A stretch of 64,000 nucleotides of DNA from an uncultured bacterium (GCA_905215345.1 CAJMPR010000001.1:1-64000); one strand, 5' to 3'; positions 8,297 through 16,838 are shown, counted from the stretch's first letter. Numbers and translations are program-made. Notes: a model not told the origin generated them from the letters alone.

Positions 8297-9790
8297 TTAA
8301 CCCTTAATAACCTTTATTCCTGTCCCTTGGTGTTCCAACTCTTTCACAGCTTTCTCAATAGCTTCATAATGTTCAGGAGCTATGCCCAGCTTCGGTAAAT
8401 CCAACACAAGTAGGTCTTCATCCAGGTGCAAATCCTTATCTTCCACCCGGTTGATAATCATACCTACCGCACTGGTATTATTGGTAATCGGGTCTATCAA
8501 GATGAAAGATCCGGTGGCTTTATTCTTTTGATAAGCATCGAAGAATAACTCTTTAGCCGTTGTCAGTACTACACGTGCAATCTGATTGAGTTGCATGGGT
8601 AAATTATCAATTGTCAATTGGCCATTATCAATTGAAAGACGTTCCATTGTATTAACATCGACCTTATATTTTATATTGTCGATACGGGTACGGCTCAAAT
8701 TTGTAGTCTGCTTGATGAAGAAAGACTTGTTGACATCCATTGGTTCTTCATCCATCCACACGACCATGGCTTCAAAGTTACGGTCTGTCATTGGGACATT
8801 ATCAGGATGCACCAACATTTCCCCACGAGAAACGTCAATTTCATCTTCCAAAGTCAACGTTACTGACTGAGGCGGGAAAGCATAGTCCAATTCTCCGTCA
8901 TAAGTCACAATACTTTTAACGCGAGATTTCTTTCCGGACGGCAATGCCATCACCTCGTCTCCTTTGCGGATAATGCCCGAAGCGACTTTACCGCAGAAAC
9001 CACGGAAATCAAGGTTAGGACGTAACACATATTGCACAGGAAAACGGAAGTCTTCCAGATTATGATCGTTATCAATAGTTACGGTTTCAAGGAAATCGAG
9101 CAAAGAGACACCCTTATACCAGGGAGTACGGATAGATTTTTCAACCACATTATCTCCGTCAAGTGCAGAAAGCGGAATACAAGTCACATCAGGAATACCC
9201 AATGGAGCAATAAACTTCTTGTACTCCTCTACAATCTCATTAAAACGCGCTTCGGAAAAGTCAACCAAGTCCATTTTGTTGACAGCAAGCACCACGTGCT
9301 TGATGCCCAATAGCGAAACAAGAAAGGTGTGGCGCCTTGTTTGGGTGATAACGCCCGTACGCGCATCCACCAAAATTATCGCCAGATTTGCAGTAGAGCC
9401 ACCAGTAATCATGTTACGCGTATATTGCTCATGCCCCGGAGTATCGGCAATGATAAACTTACGGTTATTGGTAGAGAAGTAACGGTAAGCTACGTCAATT
9501 GTAATACCTTGTTCACGTTCCGCTTTCAAACCATCCAGCAACAAAGCATAGTCAATGTGGTCGCCCGCATTACCCATACGTTTGCTATCACGTTCCAATG
9601 CATCCAACTGGTCTTCGTATAATTTCTTGCTGTCAAACAACAAACGACCGATCAACGTGGATTTTCCATCATCTACCGAACCGGCCGTGAGAAATCTCAA
9701 TAAATCTTTTTGTTCATCCTTTCGGAGAAACTCCGAAATTGACAATTGACGATTGACAATTGACAATTCATCATTATGTATATCTTTCAT
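8297..9790 (-). CDS. cysN: sulfate adenylyltransferase large subunit (GTPase)
   Basis: With CysD it makes adenosine 5'-phosphosulfate from ATP and sulfate, driven by GTP hydrolysis. GTPase motifs are intact: G1 GSVDDGKST (residues about 34-42), G3 DTPGHEQYTRNM and G4 NKMD. Elongation-factor-like beta-barrel domains follow. The ATG at 9790 is chosen; the longer frame starts at TTG 9796. Two oddities: residues 9-18 (LSIVNRQLSI) and 385-394 (LSIDNGQLTI) are nearly the same decapeptide, encoded by copies of a short-word DNA repeat, in places where I expect the family to have no extra residues. The gene begins 2 bases after the four-helix-bundle gene stop. Catalytic motifs are unaffected, so it is probably functional. 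Confidence 0.95.
   Translation of the reverse strand: MKDIHNDELSIVNRQLSISEFLRKDEQKDLLRFLTAGSVDDGKSTLIGRLLFDSKKLYEDQLDALERDSKRMGNAGDHIDYALLLDGLKAEREQGITIDVAYRYFSTNNRKFIIADTPGHEQYTRNMITGGSTANLAIILVDARTGVITQTRRHTFLVSLLGIKHVVLAVNKMDLVDFSEARFNEIVEEYKKFIAPLGIPDVTCIPLSALDGDNVVEKSIRTPWYKGVSLLDFLETVTIDNDHNLEDFRFPVQYVLRPNLDFRGFCGKVASGIIRKGDEVMALPSGKKSRVKSIVTYDGELDYAFPPQSVTLTLEDEIDVSRGEMLVHPDNVPMTDRNFEAMVVWMDEEPMDVNKSFFIKQTTNLSRTRIDNIKYKVDVNTMERLSIDNGQLTIDNLPMQLNQIARVVLTTAKELFFDAYQKNKATGSFILIDPITNNTSAVGMIINRVEDKDLHLDEDLLVLDLPKLGIAPEHYEAIEKAVKELEHQGTGIKVIKG
8603..8638 (-). repeat. short-word repeat inside cysN, in frame
   Basis: The minus strand is built from repeated words of the form TCAATTGA/TAATTGACAATTGA. 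It encodes residues 385-396 of CysN, nearly the same peptide as the copy at 9737-9766. A third copy without coding function lies at 10151-10179. Confidence 0.7.
9737..9766 (-). repeat. short-word repeat at the cysN N-terminus, in frame
   Basis: Iterated ATTGACAATTG words encode LSIVNRQLSI, residues 9-18 of CysN, within an N-terminal extension of about 17 residues ahead of the conserved EFLRKDEQKDLL. It is one of two copies that bracket the four-helix-bundle gene. Confidence 0.7.
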
Positions 9791-9792
9791 AT

Positions 9793-10146
9793 TCAATTCT
9801 CTTTCATCGTTTTTACTATAGAGATAAGCAGTCGCAATACTTCTCTACAATCTTCAATTATGGAATCATATTCATCCGTTGATATATAATCAGTCTTCAT
9901 CAACAGCATCAGCCAATATTCCGTTTCATTTGCTTCCTTCAAAGCAATACTCAACTTATTTATAAAATCAGCTTTTGATTGAGCATGTTCGCTTTCTCTA
10001 ATTAAAGCACCGATAGACGTTCCACTTCTCATCATCTGTTTCGAAAGAACAAATTCCTTTCTTTCTTCACATAATATTTTATATAGTTTTATAATCCGTA
10101 TTGCAAAAGCAAACGACTTATCCATTATAAGATTTTCTTTCCCCAT
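9793..10146 (-). CDS. four-helix-bundle protein (S23/IVP-like)
   Basis: About 117 aa, all-helical. It has the family's conserved features: KSFAFAIRIIKLYK, SKQMMRSGTSIGALIRES, KADFINKLSIALKEANETEYW and a C-terminal LLISIVKTMKE helix. The family is named after proteins encoded in 23S rRNA intervening sequences and is related to the Avd accessory protein of diversity-generating retroelements. Its molecular role outside those settings is not established. ATG at 10146 fits family N-termini (MGKENLI..KSFAFA); 10125 is an alternative. It sits between cysD and cysN, which are normally adjacent, and is bracketed by short-word repeats (10151-10179 and 9737-9766), suggesting insertion. No reverse transcriptase or rRNA gene is nearby. 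Confidence 0.88.
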   Translation of the reverse strand: MGKENLIMDKSFAFAIRIIKLYKILCEERKEFVLSKQMMRSGTSIGALIRESEHAQSKADFINKLSIALKEANETEYWLMLLMKTDYISTDEYDSIIEDCREVLRLLISIVKTMKEN

Positions 10147-10150
10147 AAGT

Positions 10151-10179
10151 GTCAATTATCAATTATCAATTGTCAATTT
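10151..10179 (-). repeat. short-word repeat at the cysD/four-helix junction
   Basis: The plus strand reads GTCAATTATCAATTATCAAT followed by TGTCAATTT. It is the same word family as the two copies inside cysN, and it runs into the cysD stop codon at 10178-10180. It marks the upstream edge of the four-helix-bundle gene. Confidence 0.7.
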
Positions 10180-11089
10180 AGAAGTACCCTTCGCGTTTCT
10201 TTTGTTCCATACTGGCCTCCTGATCGAAGTCAATCACGCGGGTAGTACGTTCACTTTTGGTGGTAGTCATCATTTCTTCCACAATCTTTTCGATGGTATC
10301 GGCTTCACTCTCTACAGCACCGGTCAGCGGCCAGCAACCCAATGTACGGAAACGAACCATACGCATCTTAATCTGATCACGATATTGTTCCGGCAAACGG
10401 TCATCATCCGCCATAATCAAATTTCCGTCTATCTCTACACAAGGACGTTCTTTGGCAAAGTACAACGGCACGATAGGAATATTCTCCAAACGGATATATT
10501 GCCAGATATCGAGTTCCGTCCAGTTGCTCAACGGAAAAACACGAATACTCTCTCCTTTATGAACACGGGCATTGTATATATCCCATAACTCCGGACGCTG
10601 ATTCTTAGGGTCCCACTGATGAAACTTATCACGGAACGAAAAGATACGTTCTTTGGCACGAGACTTTTCTTCATCACGGCGAGCGCCACCGAAAGCGGCA
10701 TCAAATTTATATTTATCCAACGAACGCAGCAAAGCCTGTGTCTTCATTAAGTCGGTATGTACCTTACTTCCATGGGTAAAAGGTCCTACTCCTGCATGGA
10801 AAGCTTCCATGTTACTTTCCACAATCAAGTTCCAGCCATATTTCTTAGCATACTCGTCACGGAACTCAATCATCTCTTTGAATTTCCACTTGGAATCGAT
10901 GTGCATCAACGGAAACGGAACCTTTCCCGGAGCAAATGCTTTCTCCGCCAAACGAACCATTACTGAAGAATCCTTACCGATACTGTACAGCATCACCGGA
11001 TTCTCAAACTCTGCCGCCACCTCACGAATAATATGAATAGACTCTGCTTCGAGTTCCTTCAGATGGCTTAATTTATATTCTTCTTTCAT
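10178..11089 (-). CDS. cysD: sulfate adenylyltransferase small subunit
   Basis: The catalytic ATP-sulfurylase subunit forming APS from ATP and sulfate, acting as a complex with CysN. At 303 aa it is full length, with the PP-loop ATPase signature YSIGKDSSVMVRLAEKAF (residues about 36-53), GARRDEEKSRAKER and the FPLSNWTELDIWQYI segment of the PAPS-reductase/sulfurylase superfamily. It starts 6 bases after the cysC stop, within the operon. Its stop codon overlaps the edge of a short-word repeat. Confidence 0.97.
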   Translation of the reverse strand: MKEEYKLSHLKELEAESIHIIREVAAEFENPVMLYSIGKDSSVMVRLAEKAFAPGKVPFPLMHIDSKWKFKEMIEFRDEYAKKYGWNLIVESNMEAFHAGVGPFTHGSKVHTDLMKTQALLRSLDKYKFDAAFGGARRDEEKSRAKERIFSFRDKFHQWDPKNQRPELWDIYNARVHKGESIRVFPLSNWTELDIWQYIRLENIPIVPLYFAKERPCVEIDGNLIMADDDRLPEQYRDQIKMRMVRFRTLGCWPLTGAVESEADTIEKIVEEMMTTTKSERTTRVIDFDQEASMEQKKREGYF

Positions 11090-11095
11090 TGTATA

Positions 11096-11698
11096 TTATT
11101 TCTTCTGAATTCTTGGTAATATCAGTTCCAACAATTTGTTTACAGATTCCTCCAAACTGAGTACAGATGTATCCAGTGTCAATGCCGGATGCACTGGCGC
11201 CTCGAAAGGAGCCGAAACTCCTGTAAAGTTTTTAATCTCACCCCGACGTGCTTTTGCATAAAGCCCTTTCACATCCCGGCGCTCACATTCTTCAATAGGC
11301 GTACTTACATAGACTTCCAGGAAATCATCTTTACCGATAATACCAGCTGCCATTTCCCGAATGTCGTTACTGGGACTGATAAAAGCCGCAATCGTAATAA
11401 TACCCGCATCGACAAAAAGCTTGGAGACTTCGGCAATGCGACGTATATTCTCAATACGATCCGCCTCTGTAAATCCCAGATTATTATTAATACCGCTACG
11501 GATGTTATCTCCATCCAGAATACGGCAAAGTAATCCGCGTTTATGCAATTCGCGCTCCAAAGCGATAGCTATCGTACTCTTGCCGGAACCGCTCAATCCG
11601 GTAAACCAGATCATCGCGCTATGTTGATTCAAAAGTTCTTCTTTATCTTTGCGCGCTAACATGCGGTCAAAGATAGGATATATATTGTTATCTGTCAT
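11096..11698 (-). CDS. cysC: adenylyl-sulfate kinase
   Basis: Phosphorylates APS to PAPS using ATP, supplying the sulfonate donor for the downstream sulfotransferase. At 200 aa it has the Walker A motif GLSGSGKST near residue 33, LDGDNIRSGINNNLGF (substrate loop), and FISPSNDIREMA and YVSTPIEECERRDVKGLY, all standard in CysC. No PAPS reductase gene is seen in this operon, which argues that the PAPS made here is meant for sulfonation rather than for reduction to sulfide. Confidence 0.97.
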   Translation of the reverse strand: MTDNNIYPIFDRMLARKDKEELLNQHSAMIWFTGLSGSGKSTIAIALERELHKRGLLCRILDGDNIRSGINNNLGFTEADRIENIRRIAEVSKLFVDAGIITIAAFISPSNDIREMAAGIIGKDDFLEVYVSTPIEECERRDVKGLYAKARRGEIKNFTGVSAPFEAPVHPALTLDTSVLSLEESVNKLLELILPRIQKK

Positions 11699-11710
11699 AA
11701 TTCTATTCGA

Positions 11711-13264
11711 TTAAAAAGGCCATATCAATGGAATCAGGAATATGGATATTAAGAAAGTAATGATATTCAATGGCAATCCGATACGGACAAAATCAGTGAA
11801 CTTATAATTACCGATACCCTGAACTATCAGGTTTGTCTGATAGCCGATAGGTGTGGAGAAACTGGCAGAAGCAGCCATACAAATAACTACGAAGAAAGGC
11901 ATCGGGCTAACTCCCAACTGCGAGGAAATAGACAACGCCAATGGGAAAGCAAGTGCTGCAGCTGCATTATTCGTAATTAATTCGGTAAACAGATTCGTAA
12001 TGATAAATACAGCAGCCAGCAACACCTGAGGTCCGTAATGATCTGTCAGACCTATAATATATTTAGCTACAATATCTGCCACACCTGAATTTACCATCGC
12101 TTTACTGATAGCAAAAGCACAAGCAATTGTTATCAGAATATCCCATGAAATGTACTTTGTATATTTACGAGCCGGAAATATCTTTGTCCATGCCATGATA
12201 ATAGTCGTAACCGACACAAAGAAAAACATATCCAGTTTTATATTTGGAAAAGCTTCCTTTATAGCAGGCAATTCACCAACCGTTGCCCCCGTAATCATCA
12301 ATACAAGCAAGGCAAGAGCAAACCACCGTTTACCCTTCTTGGCAACAGGCTCGTTATCCTTACCATTGGCAATCATGACGAAAACCGATGACTCACCCCA
12401 AGTTTGCATAAAAGAATCATCCGCCATAACCACCAATGTATCACCCTCACGAAAATATTCATTTTCAAGATTCTGCGTATAACTTTGACCGTTACGTTTG
12501 ATTTCTTTTACTTCCGCACCATAATGACGCTTGAAATTAAATGCTCCCAATTTTTTATTGATACCGGGAAAGCGTGGACCTAACACAACTTCTACCGGAT
12601 GCAAATCGCTAGGTTCTTCCGGTTCATCATCCAACTTCACGGCATCTTTACGGACATCCGGTAAAAGCTTGGAAGAAAATAAAAACAAATAAATAATACC
12701 TGCTATCGCTATAAAAATACCGACCTTTCCCAGTTCGAACATGGAAAAGCCTTCATAACCGGCCTCCAATATCATACCATGCACCACCAGATTAGTGGAT
12801 GTACCTATCAATGTACAAATACCGCCAAGAATAGTCACATAAGAAAGAGGAATCAAAAATTTGGTAGCGGGAATTTTAACAGATTCAGCCCAACGCTTGA
12901 TTATCGGGGCAAAAATGACAACAACCGGCGTATTATTCAAAAAAGCGGAAATGAAAGAAATAGTCGGCAGCATCCGAAGTTGCGCTTTGAATACAGTAGT
13001 CTTTCCTTGCGGAAGAAGCTTCTTGATAACTTGTCCTAAAGCTCCGGACTGACGGATACCTTCGCTGACCAAAAACAACATGGCAACCGTCATCATTCCC
13101 TTATTACTAAACCCTTCCAGCATTTCCTTTGGCGTCAAGATACCTGCACACAGAAAAGCCACCACCACCGAAAAGAGCACCATTCCAGGACGCATCTTGT
13201 CCAGTATCAAGGCTATTACCATGCCCAACAGTGCTAAAAGCACGAATATGAGATCAAATGTCAT
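11711..13264 (-). CDS. SLC13/DASS-family anion transporter with RCK_C domain
   Basis: 517 aa inner-membrane protein with about ten hydrophobic helices. It has an N-terminal transport half (FSNKGMMTVAMLFLVSEG; FLNNTPVVVIFAPII), a central soluble TrkA-C/RCK-like insert at about residues 215-290 (FREGDTLVVMADD), and a C-terminal half with TNNAAAALAFPLAL and FSTPIGYQTNLIVQG. SNT/NNTP-type motifs mark the sodium/anion binding hairpins of the family. Its position between cysQ and cysC makes sulfate the likely substrate. Other DASS members carry dicarboxylates, so the substrate is inferred from context. Confidence 0.9.
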   Translation of the reverse strand: MTFDLIFVLLALLGMVIALILDKMRPGMVLFSVVVAFLCAGILTPKEMLEGFSNKGMMTVAMLFLVSEGIRQSGALGQVIKKLLPQGKTTVFKAQLRMLPTISFISAFLNNTPVVVIFAPIIKRWAESVKIPATKFLIPLSYVTILGGICTLIGTSTNLVVHGMILEAGYEGFSMFELGKVGIFIAIAGIIYLFLFSSKLLPDVRKDAVKLDDEPEEPSDLHPVEVVLGPRFPGINKKLGAFNFKRHYGAEVKEIKRNGQSYTQNLENEYFREGDTLVVMADDSFMQTWGESSVFVMIANGKDNEPVAKKGKRWFALALLVLMITGATVGELPAIKEAFPNIKLDMFFFVSVTTIIMAWTKIFPARKYTKYISWDILITIACAFAISKAMVNSGVADIVAKYIIGLTDHYGPQVLLAAVFIITNLFTELITNNAAAALAFPLALSISSQLGVSPMPFFVVICMAASASFSTPIGYQTNLIVQGIGNYKFTDFVRIGLPLNIITFLISIFLIPLIWPF

Positions 13265-13280
13265 ATATACAAGTCGTTAT

Positions 13281-14096
13281 TTAATTACGCCTGGGCTCTA
13301 CTATAAACCAAGGATTCAACAAATCTTCTTTATTATACTGCAAAGACTCTTCTTTACCAGCCTGATAAATCTCCATACCGGCTGCACGTGCTATAGCATG
13401 GCCGGCAGCCGTATCCCATTCCATTGTCGGAGCAAAACGAGGATAAACATCCGCTTTTCCTTCAGCAACCAAACAGATTTTGATAGAACTCCCGCTGGAA
13501 ATCAATTCTACATTCGAGTGAAGGCGTTTCATCCGTTCTATATACTCCTCTGTTTCCGGAGATAGATGTGAACGGGATACTACAATTGTATATTTATCGT
13601 GCTCATTCATAACCGGCAGGCGAACAGCGGCATTCATCAACTCTTCCAAAGACACTTCTCCACGAAAAACGATATCAGAAAGCCTGTATGCCCCCAATGT
13701 CTCTTCTGCAAAATATAGTTCTTTCTTCACCGGAAGATATATGACTCCCATTACGGGTATGGAATTATGCACCAAAGCAATATTTACGGTAAACTCCCCA
13801 TTTCGTTTTATAAATTCTTTGGTTCCGTCCAATGGGTCTACAATCCATAAAGTATCCCATGTATGGCGTTCTTCATAAGGCAGATGTTTACCTTCTTCAC
13901 TCAGTAAAGGATAAGGGGTATTTTGCAAATAACCGGCGATTATTTCATGCGCCTTTCTATCGGCAATTGTCAACGGGGAATTATCCGCTTTTTTTTCGAT
14001 TTCAAAATCTGATGCCGGGTCGTTGTAAATGGAAAGAATAACTTCACCGGCACGCAATGCCGCGTCAATTGCATTAAGTATATATTGTCGTTCCAT
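13281..14096 (-). CDS. cysQ: 3'(2'),5'-bisphosphate nucleotidase
   Basis: Hydrolyses PAP (3'-phosphoadenosine 5'-phosphate), the by-product of sulfotransferases, to AMP, relieving product inhibition. At 271 aa it has inositol-monophosphatase-fold metal motifs: the acidic LLSEEGKHLPYEER segment, WIVDPLDGTKEFIKRNGEFTV (DPxDGTxxF) and the C-terminal WDTAAGHAIARAAG. It is the first gene of the operon, with a -7 element 24 bases upstream. Pairing CysQ with CysC, CysD, CysN and a sulfotransferase covers the complete PAPS cycle in one transcript. Confidence 0.96.
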   Translation of the reverse strand: MERQYILNAIDAALRAGEVILSIYNDPASDFEIEKKADNSPLTIADRKAHEIIAGYLQNTPYPLLSEEGKHLPYEERHTWDTLWIVDPLDGTKEFIKRNGEFTVNIALVHNSIPVMGVIYLPVKKELYFAEETLGAYRLSDIVFRGEVSLEELMNAAVRLPVMNEHDKYTIVVSRSHLSPETEEYIERMKRLHSNVELISSGSSIKICLVAEGKADVYPRFAPTMEWDTAAGHAIARAAGMEIYQAGKEESLQYNKEDLLNPWFIVEPRRN

Positions 14097-14119
14097 ATTA
14101 TATTCTAAAATATGAAGTG

Positions 14120-14127
14120 CAAAAATA
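14120..14127 (-). promoter_or_regulatory. -7 promoter element of the cysQ operon
   Basis: The minus strand reads TATTTTTG (TAnnTTTG) 24 bases upstream of the cysQ ATG. It is the only good promoter-like match upstream of this eight-gene run. Confidence 0.55.
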
Positions 14128-14258
14128 AAAACTTTTTCACCTTAAAAAGTTTCTACTTTCCGTTTTATAACTTCTTTTAAACGAAAGAGAGAGTTTATAA
14201 GTACTTTTCACAATCGCCGAAACAGAGTTTTCACAATCATTTCCAACTGATTATGAAA

Positions 14259-14286
14259 AAGGCAGTAACTTCCCAGTTACTGCCTT
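14259..14286 (-). terminator. intrinsic terminator after the SPOR lipoprotein gene
   Basis: 12-bp perfect stem (AAGGCAGTAACT and its complement) with a 4-nt loop. The minus strand continues into a U-run (CUUUUUC). It lies 55 bases beyond the SPOR gene stop. Confidence 0.85.
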
Positions 14287-14340
14287 ATCCTGAAAGGAGG
14301 AAAATACCCCTTTCCTATGAATTACCAAAAAGAATTCAAA

Positions 14341-14838
14341 TTAGTTGATGCGATACAACAGCCAAGCACCCTGAAAATCCTGACGATTAGGGTATTTAGC
14401 CTTAAATGCATCACGAGCATTAGCAGCCGAAGTTCTATCAGCATAAGTGCTTACAATCACACGGTATGTTGCAGCTTCCGCATTGAATGCGATGGTAGCA
14501 TTATAACCTTCTCTATCCAAAAAGTCTTTCAGATTTTCAGCATTAGCTTTTACGCCAAAACTACCACATACCACACTGTAATCTTTCAAAGCACTACCAG
14601 ACACATATGTTACCTTTTCCTGACGAATCGTACCTATCGGAGCGCTTTCTACGACTTTAGCTTCTACCGGAGCACTGACCGAAGTAACTTCTTCCACCGC
14701 CGGAGTAGTTTGCGGCTCCGCCAATTCCTGCTGTTTTGCTTTTTCGTATGCTTTCTTGTAAGCGCTTTCACTTGATTTACAAGAAGAGAATGCCAGTACA
14801 ATGCATACTCCCATTCCTAATACTGCTAATTTTTTCAT
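14341..14838 (-). CDS. SPOR-domain lipoprotein
   Basis: About 165 aa. MKKLAVLGMGVCIVLAFSSC is a lipoprotein signal with the lipidated Cys at about residue 20. A helical, Lys/Glu-rich linker follows, and then a C-terminal SPOR domain (YSVVCGSFGVKANAENLKDF, YRVIVSTYADRTSAANARDA) that in this family binds denuded septal peptidoglycan. The likely location is the periplasmic face of a membrane at division sites. The ATG at 14847 is an alternative start three codons upstream. The operon partner may be the upstream lipocalin-like gene, 42 bases away. Confidence 0.88.
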   Translation of the reverse strand: MKKLAVLGMGVCIVLAFSSCKSSESAYKKAYEKAKQQELAEPQTTPAVEEVTSVSAPVEAKVVESAPIGTIRQEKVTYVSGSALKDYSVVCGSFGVKANAENLKDFLDREGYNATIAFNAEAATYRVIVSTYADRTSAANARDAFKAKYPNRQDFQGAWLLYRIN

Positions 14839-14889
14839 CTTTTCCAATTATTTTTTGTTAGTAACTTATATCTATTCCTAAGGGTTAAC

Positions 14890-15342
14890 TCAATACTTAC
14901 GAAAAACATATTTAATTCCTGCATAGTTCAGTCGCATCTTCTTATTGGTCAGCTCTTCCACTTTGAATGTCCGTTCACCAGTCTCCCCCCAATTAAAAAA
15001 CTTCTTATAACTCGCAGAGTTCACCAATTCCTCATGTTCCGCTTCATAACCGTAAGTATTATCCGGCCACAAAGTTATGGAAATTTCATCATCTTTCAAT
15101 TTATAATATCCATAAAAGCCTTCATAGGTTCCTCCTTCGTTCATGCAATATGCCAAAAAACTCCCTTTCTGAAAACCATAAAAAATACTGTCAACTTTCT
15201 GTACTGTGCCATCAGGATACTGATACTCGCGCAATTGCCATTTACCTACCCAGTCTGAACCACCATCGTTCATACAAGAAGCACATGCCATTACAACAAA
15301 CATCAAAAGCAAAAGTATTTTTCCATTTAGCAATCTTTTCAT
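14890..15342 (-). CDS. small lipocalin-like lipoprotein
   Basis: 150 aa with a lipoprotein signal (LLLLMFVVMACASC, Cys about residue 23). The mature part has a GKWQLREYQYPDGT opening and alternating strands ending NYAGIKYVFRKY, typical of the lipocalin-like/DUF4488-type small beta-barrels of Bacteroidota. I do not recognise a specific function. It is upstream of, and on the same strand as, the SPOR lipoprotein. Confidence 0.7.
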   Translation of the reverse strand: MKRLLNGKILLLLMFVVMACASCMNDGGSDWVGKWQLREYQYPDGTVQKVDSIFYGFQKGSFLAYCMNEGGTYEGFYGYYKLKDDEISITLWPDNTYGYEAEHEELVNSASYKKFFNWGETGERTFKVEELTNKKMRLNYAGIKYVFRKY

Positions 15343-15377
15343 CCTTTCTCTTTTTAATCTTTTTCTTAATTAGGAGA

Positions 15378-15385
15378 CAAAAGTA
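15378..15385 (-). promoter_or_regulatory. -7 promoter element for the lipocalin-like gene
   Basis: The minus strand reads TACTTTTG (TAnnTTTG), 36 bases upstream of the ATG at 15342. Confidence 0.5.
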
Positions 15386-15482
15386 CGCCTAACCTCTTAT
15401 CCAACATCTCCAAATGCAGTTAAATATAATTAAAATGCGTAATATAGTAAAGCTAAAAAACAATTGGACGAGTCTCTTGTCG

Positions 15483-15490
15483 TACCTTTG
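15483..15490 (+). promoter_or_regulatory. -7 promoter element for the DEAD-box helicase
   Basis: TACCTTTG (TAnnTTTG) 43 bases upstream of the ATG at 15534, with a TTGG about 17 bases further upstream as a possible -33 element. Confidence 0.5.
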
Positions 15491-15533
15491 CCAAATACAA
15501 AACAGGGCGTGAGGCCCAATTGATTTCAACTAC

Positions 15534-16805
15534 ATGACATTTGAAAATTTGAAACTGATAGAGCCAATATTAAAAGCTCTCAAAGAAGAGGGGTATTCCA
15601 CCCCCACTCCCATACAGGAGAAATCCATACCCACATTACTTTTAGGAAAAGATTTATTAGGGTGCGCCCAGACCGGAACCGGCAAAACAGCCGCTTTTTC
15701 CATTCCTATCCTACAAAAGTTGTATAAAACAGATAACCGTCAGGGAATAAAAGCGTTAATACTGACGCCTACCCGGGAATTAGCGATACAGATCGGAGAA
15801 TGTTTCGAAGCTTATGGCAAATACACCGGCTTACGACATACGGTTATCTTCGGCGGTGTCGGACAAAAGCCGCAAACAGACGAGCTTAAGCGCGGAATAC
15901 AGATACTTGTTGCAACTCCGGGACGTTTACTGGATCTTATCAACCAAGGGTTTATCAATTTAAAGACACTTGACTTTTTTGTACTCGACGAAGCAGACCG
16001 TATGCTCGACATGGGATTCATCCATGACATACGCCGTATTGTAAAGCTGTTGCCCCCTCACAGACAAACTCTCTTTTTCTCTGCTACCATGCCGCCTGAA
16101 ATAGAAAAGCTGGCAAACACAATGCTTACCCACCCGGAGAAGGTAGAGGTTACCCCCGCTTCTTCAACTGTCGATACCATTTCGCAATCGGTTTATTTTG
16201 TTGAAAAGAAAGAGAAAAAAGACTTGCTGCTCCATCTATTGAAAAACCCGGAAATAGAATCGGTACTCATTTTCACCCGTACCAAATACGGTGCGGACAA
16301 ATTGGCACGCATACTCAACAAAGCAGGCATCGGAGCTGAAGCTATTCACGGAAATAAATCACAAAACGCCCGCCAGCGTGCATTAACCGGTTTCAAGAGC
16401 CATTCATTACGGGTATTGATTGCTACAGATATTGCCGCACGCGGTATTGATGTAGACCAACTCTCGCATGTTATTAACTACGAGCTACCGAATATACCCG
16501 AAACATACGTCCATCGCATTGGACGAACCGGTCGTGCCGGACATGACGGTGTAGCAATTTCATTCTGTGAATCCGAAGAGCTTCCATACCTGAAAGATAT
16601 TCAGAAACTAATCGGAAAAAACATACCGGTAATCAAAGAACATCCTTTTATTACTTCCGATGGTATAAAAGCGCAAGAAGTAAAAACCGAAGAAATCAAG
16701 ACAAAAGCCAAAGAAAATAAGGTATATAGAGGTAGTCGTGCCAACGGAGATTTTTGGAGAAGAAAAAAACAGACGCAGCAGGGACAACCTAAAAAGAAAT
16801 CCTAA
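15534..16805 (+). CDS. rhlE: DEAD-box ATP-dependent RNA helicase, RhlE type
   Basis: Unwinds RNA duplexes, typically in ribosome assembly and mRNA turnover. 423 aa with every motif: PTPIQ (Q motif), AQTGTGKTAAF (I), PTRELA (Ia), TPGRLLD (Ib), VLDEADRMLD (II, DEAD), FSATMP (III), ARGIDV (V) and YVHRIGRTGRAG (VI). The tail after residue about 380 is lysine-rich and basic, as expected for RNA contact. It is a single-gene unit followed by a long inverted repeat. Confidence 0.95.
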   Translation: MTFENLKLIEPILKALKEEGYSTPTPIQEKSIPTLLLGKDLLGCAQTGTGKTAAFSIPILQKLYKTDNRQGIKALILTPTRELAIQIGECFEAYGKYTGLRHTVIFGGVGQKPQTDELKRGIQILVATPGRLLDLINQGFINLKTLDFFVLDEADRMLDMGFIHDIRRIVKLLPPHRQTLFFSATMPPEIEKLANTMLTHPEKVEVTPASSTVDTISQSVYFVEKKEKKDLLLHLLKNPEIESVLIFTRTKYGADKLARILNKAGIGAEAIHGNKSQNARQRALTGFKSHSLRVLIATDIAARGIDVDQLSHVINYELPNIPETYVHRIGRTGRAGHDGVAISFCESEELPYLKDIQKLIGKNIPVIKEHPFITSDGIKAQEVKTEEIKTKAKENKVYRGSRANGDFWRRKKQTQQGQPKKKS

Positions 16806-16838
16806 AAGTATATTTTTATCTACTTTACGCTATTTAAT

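Noticed and set aside
9793..10146. Diversity-generating retroelement accessory (Avd) or 23S rRNA intervening sequence
   Set aside because: No reverse transcriptase, template/variable repeat pair or rRNA gene is in the window. Only the protein family is shared.
6165..14096. Assimilatory sulfate reduction locus
   Set aside because: cysH/cysI/cysJ-type genes are absent, and a sulfotransferase plus cysQ are present, which fits sulfonation better.
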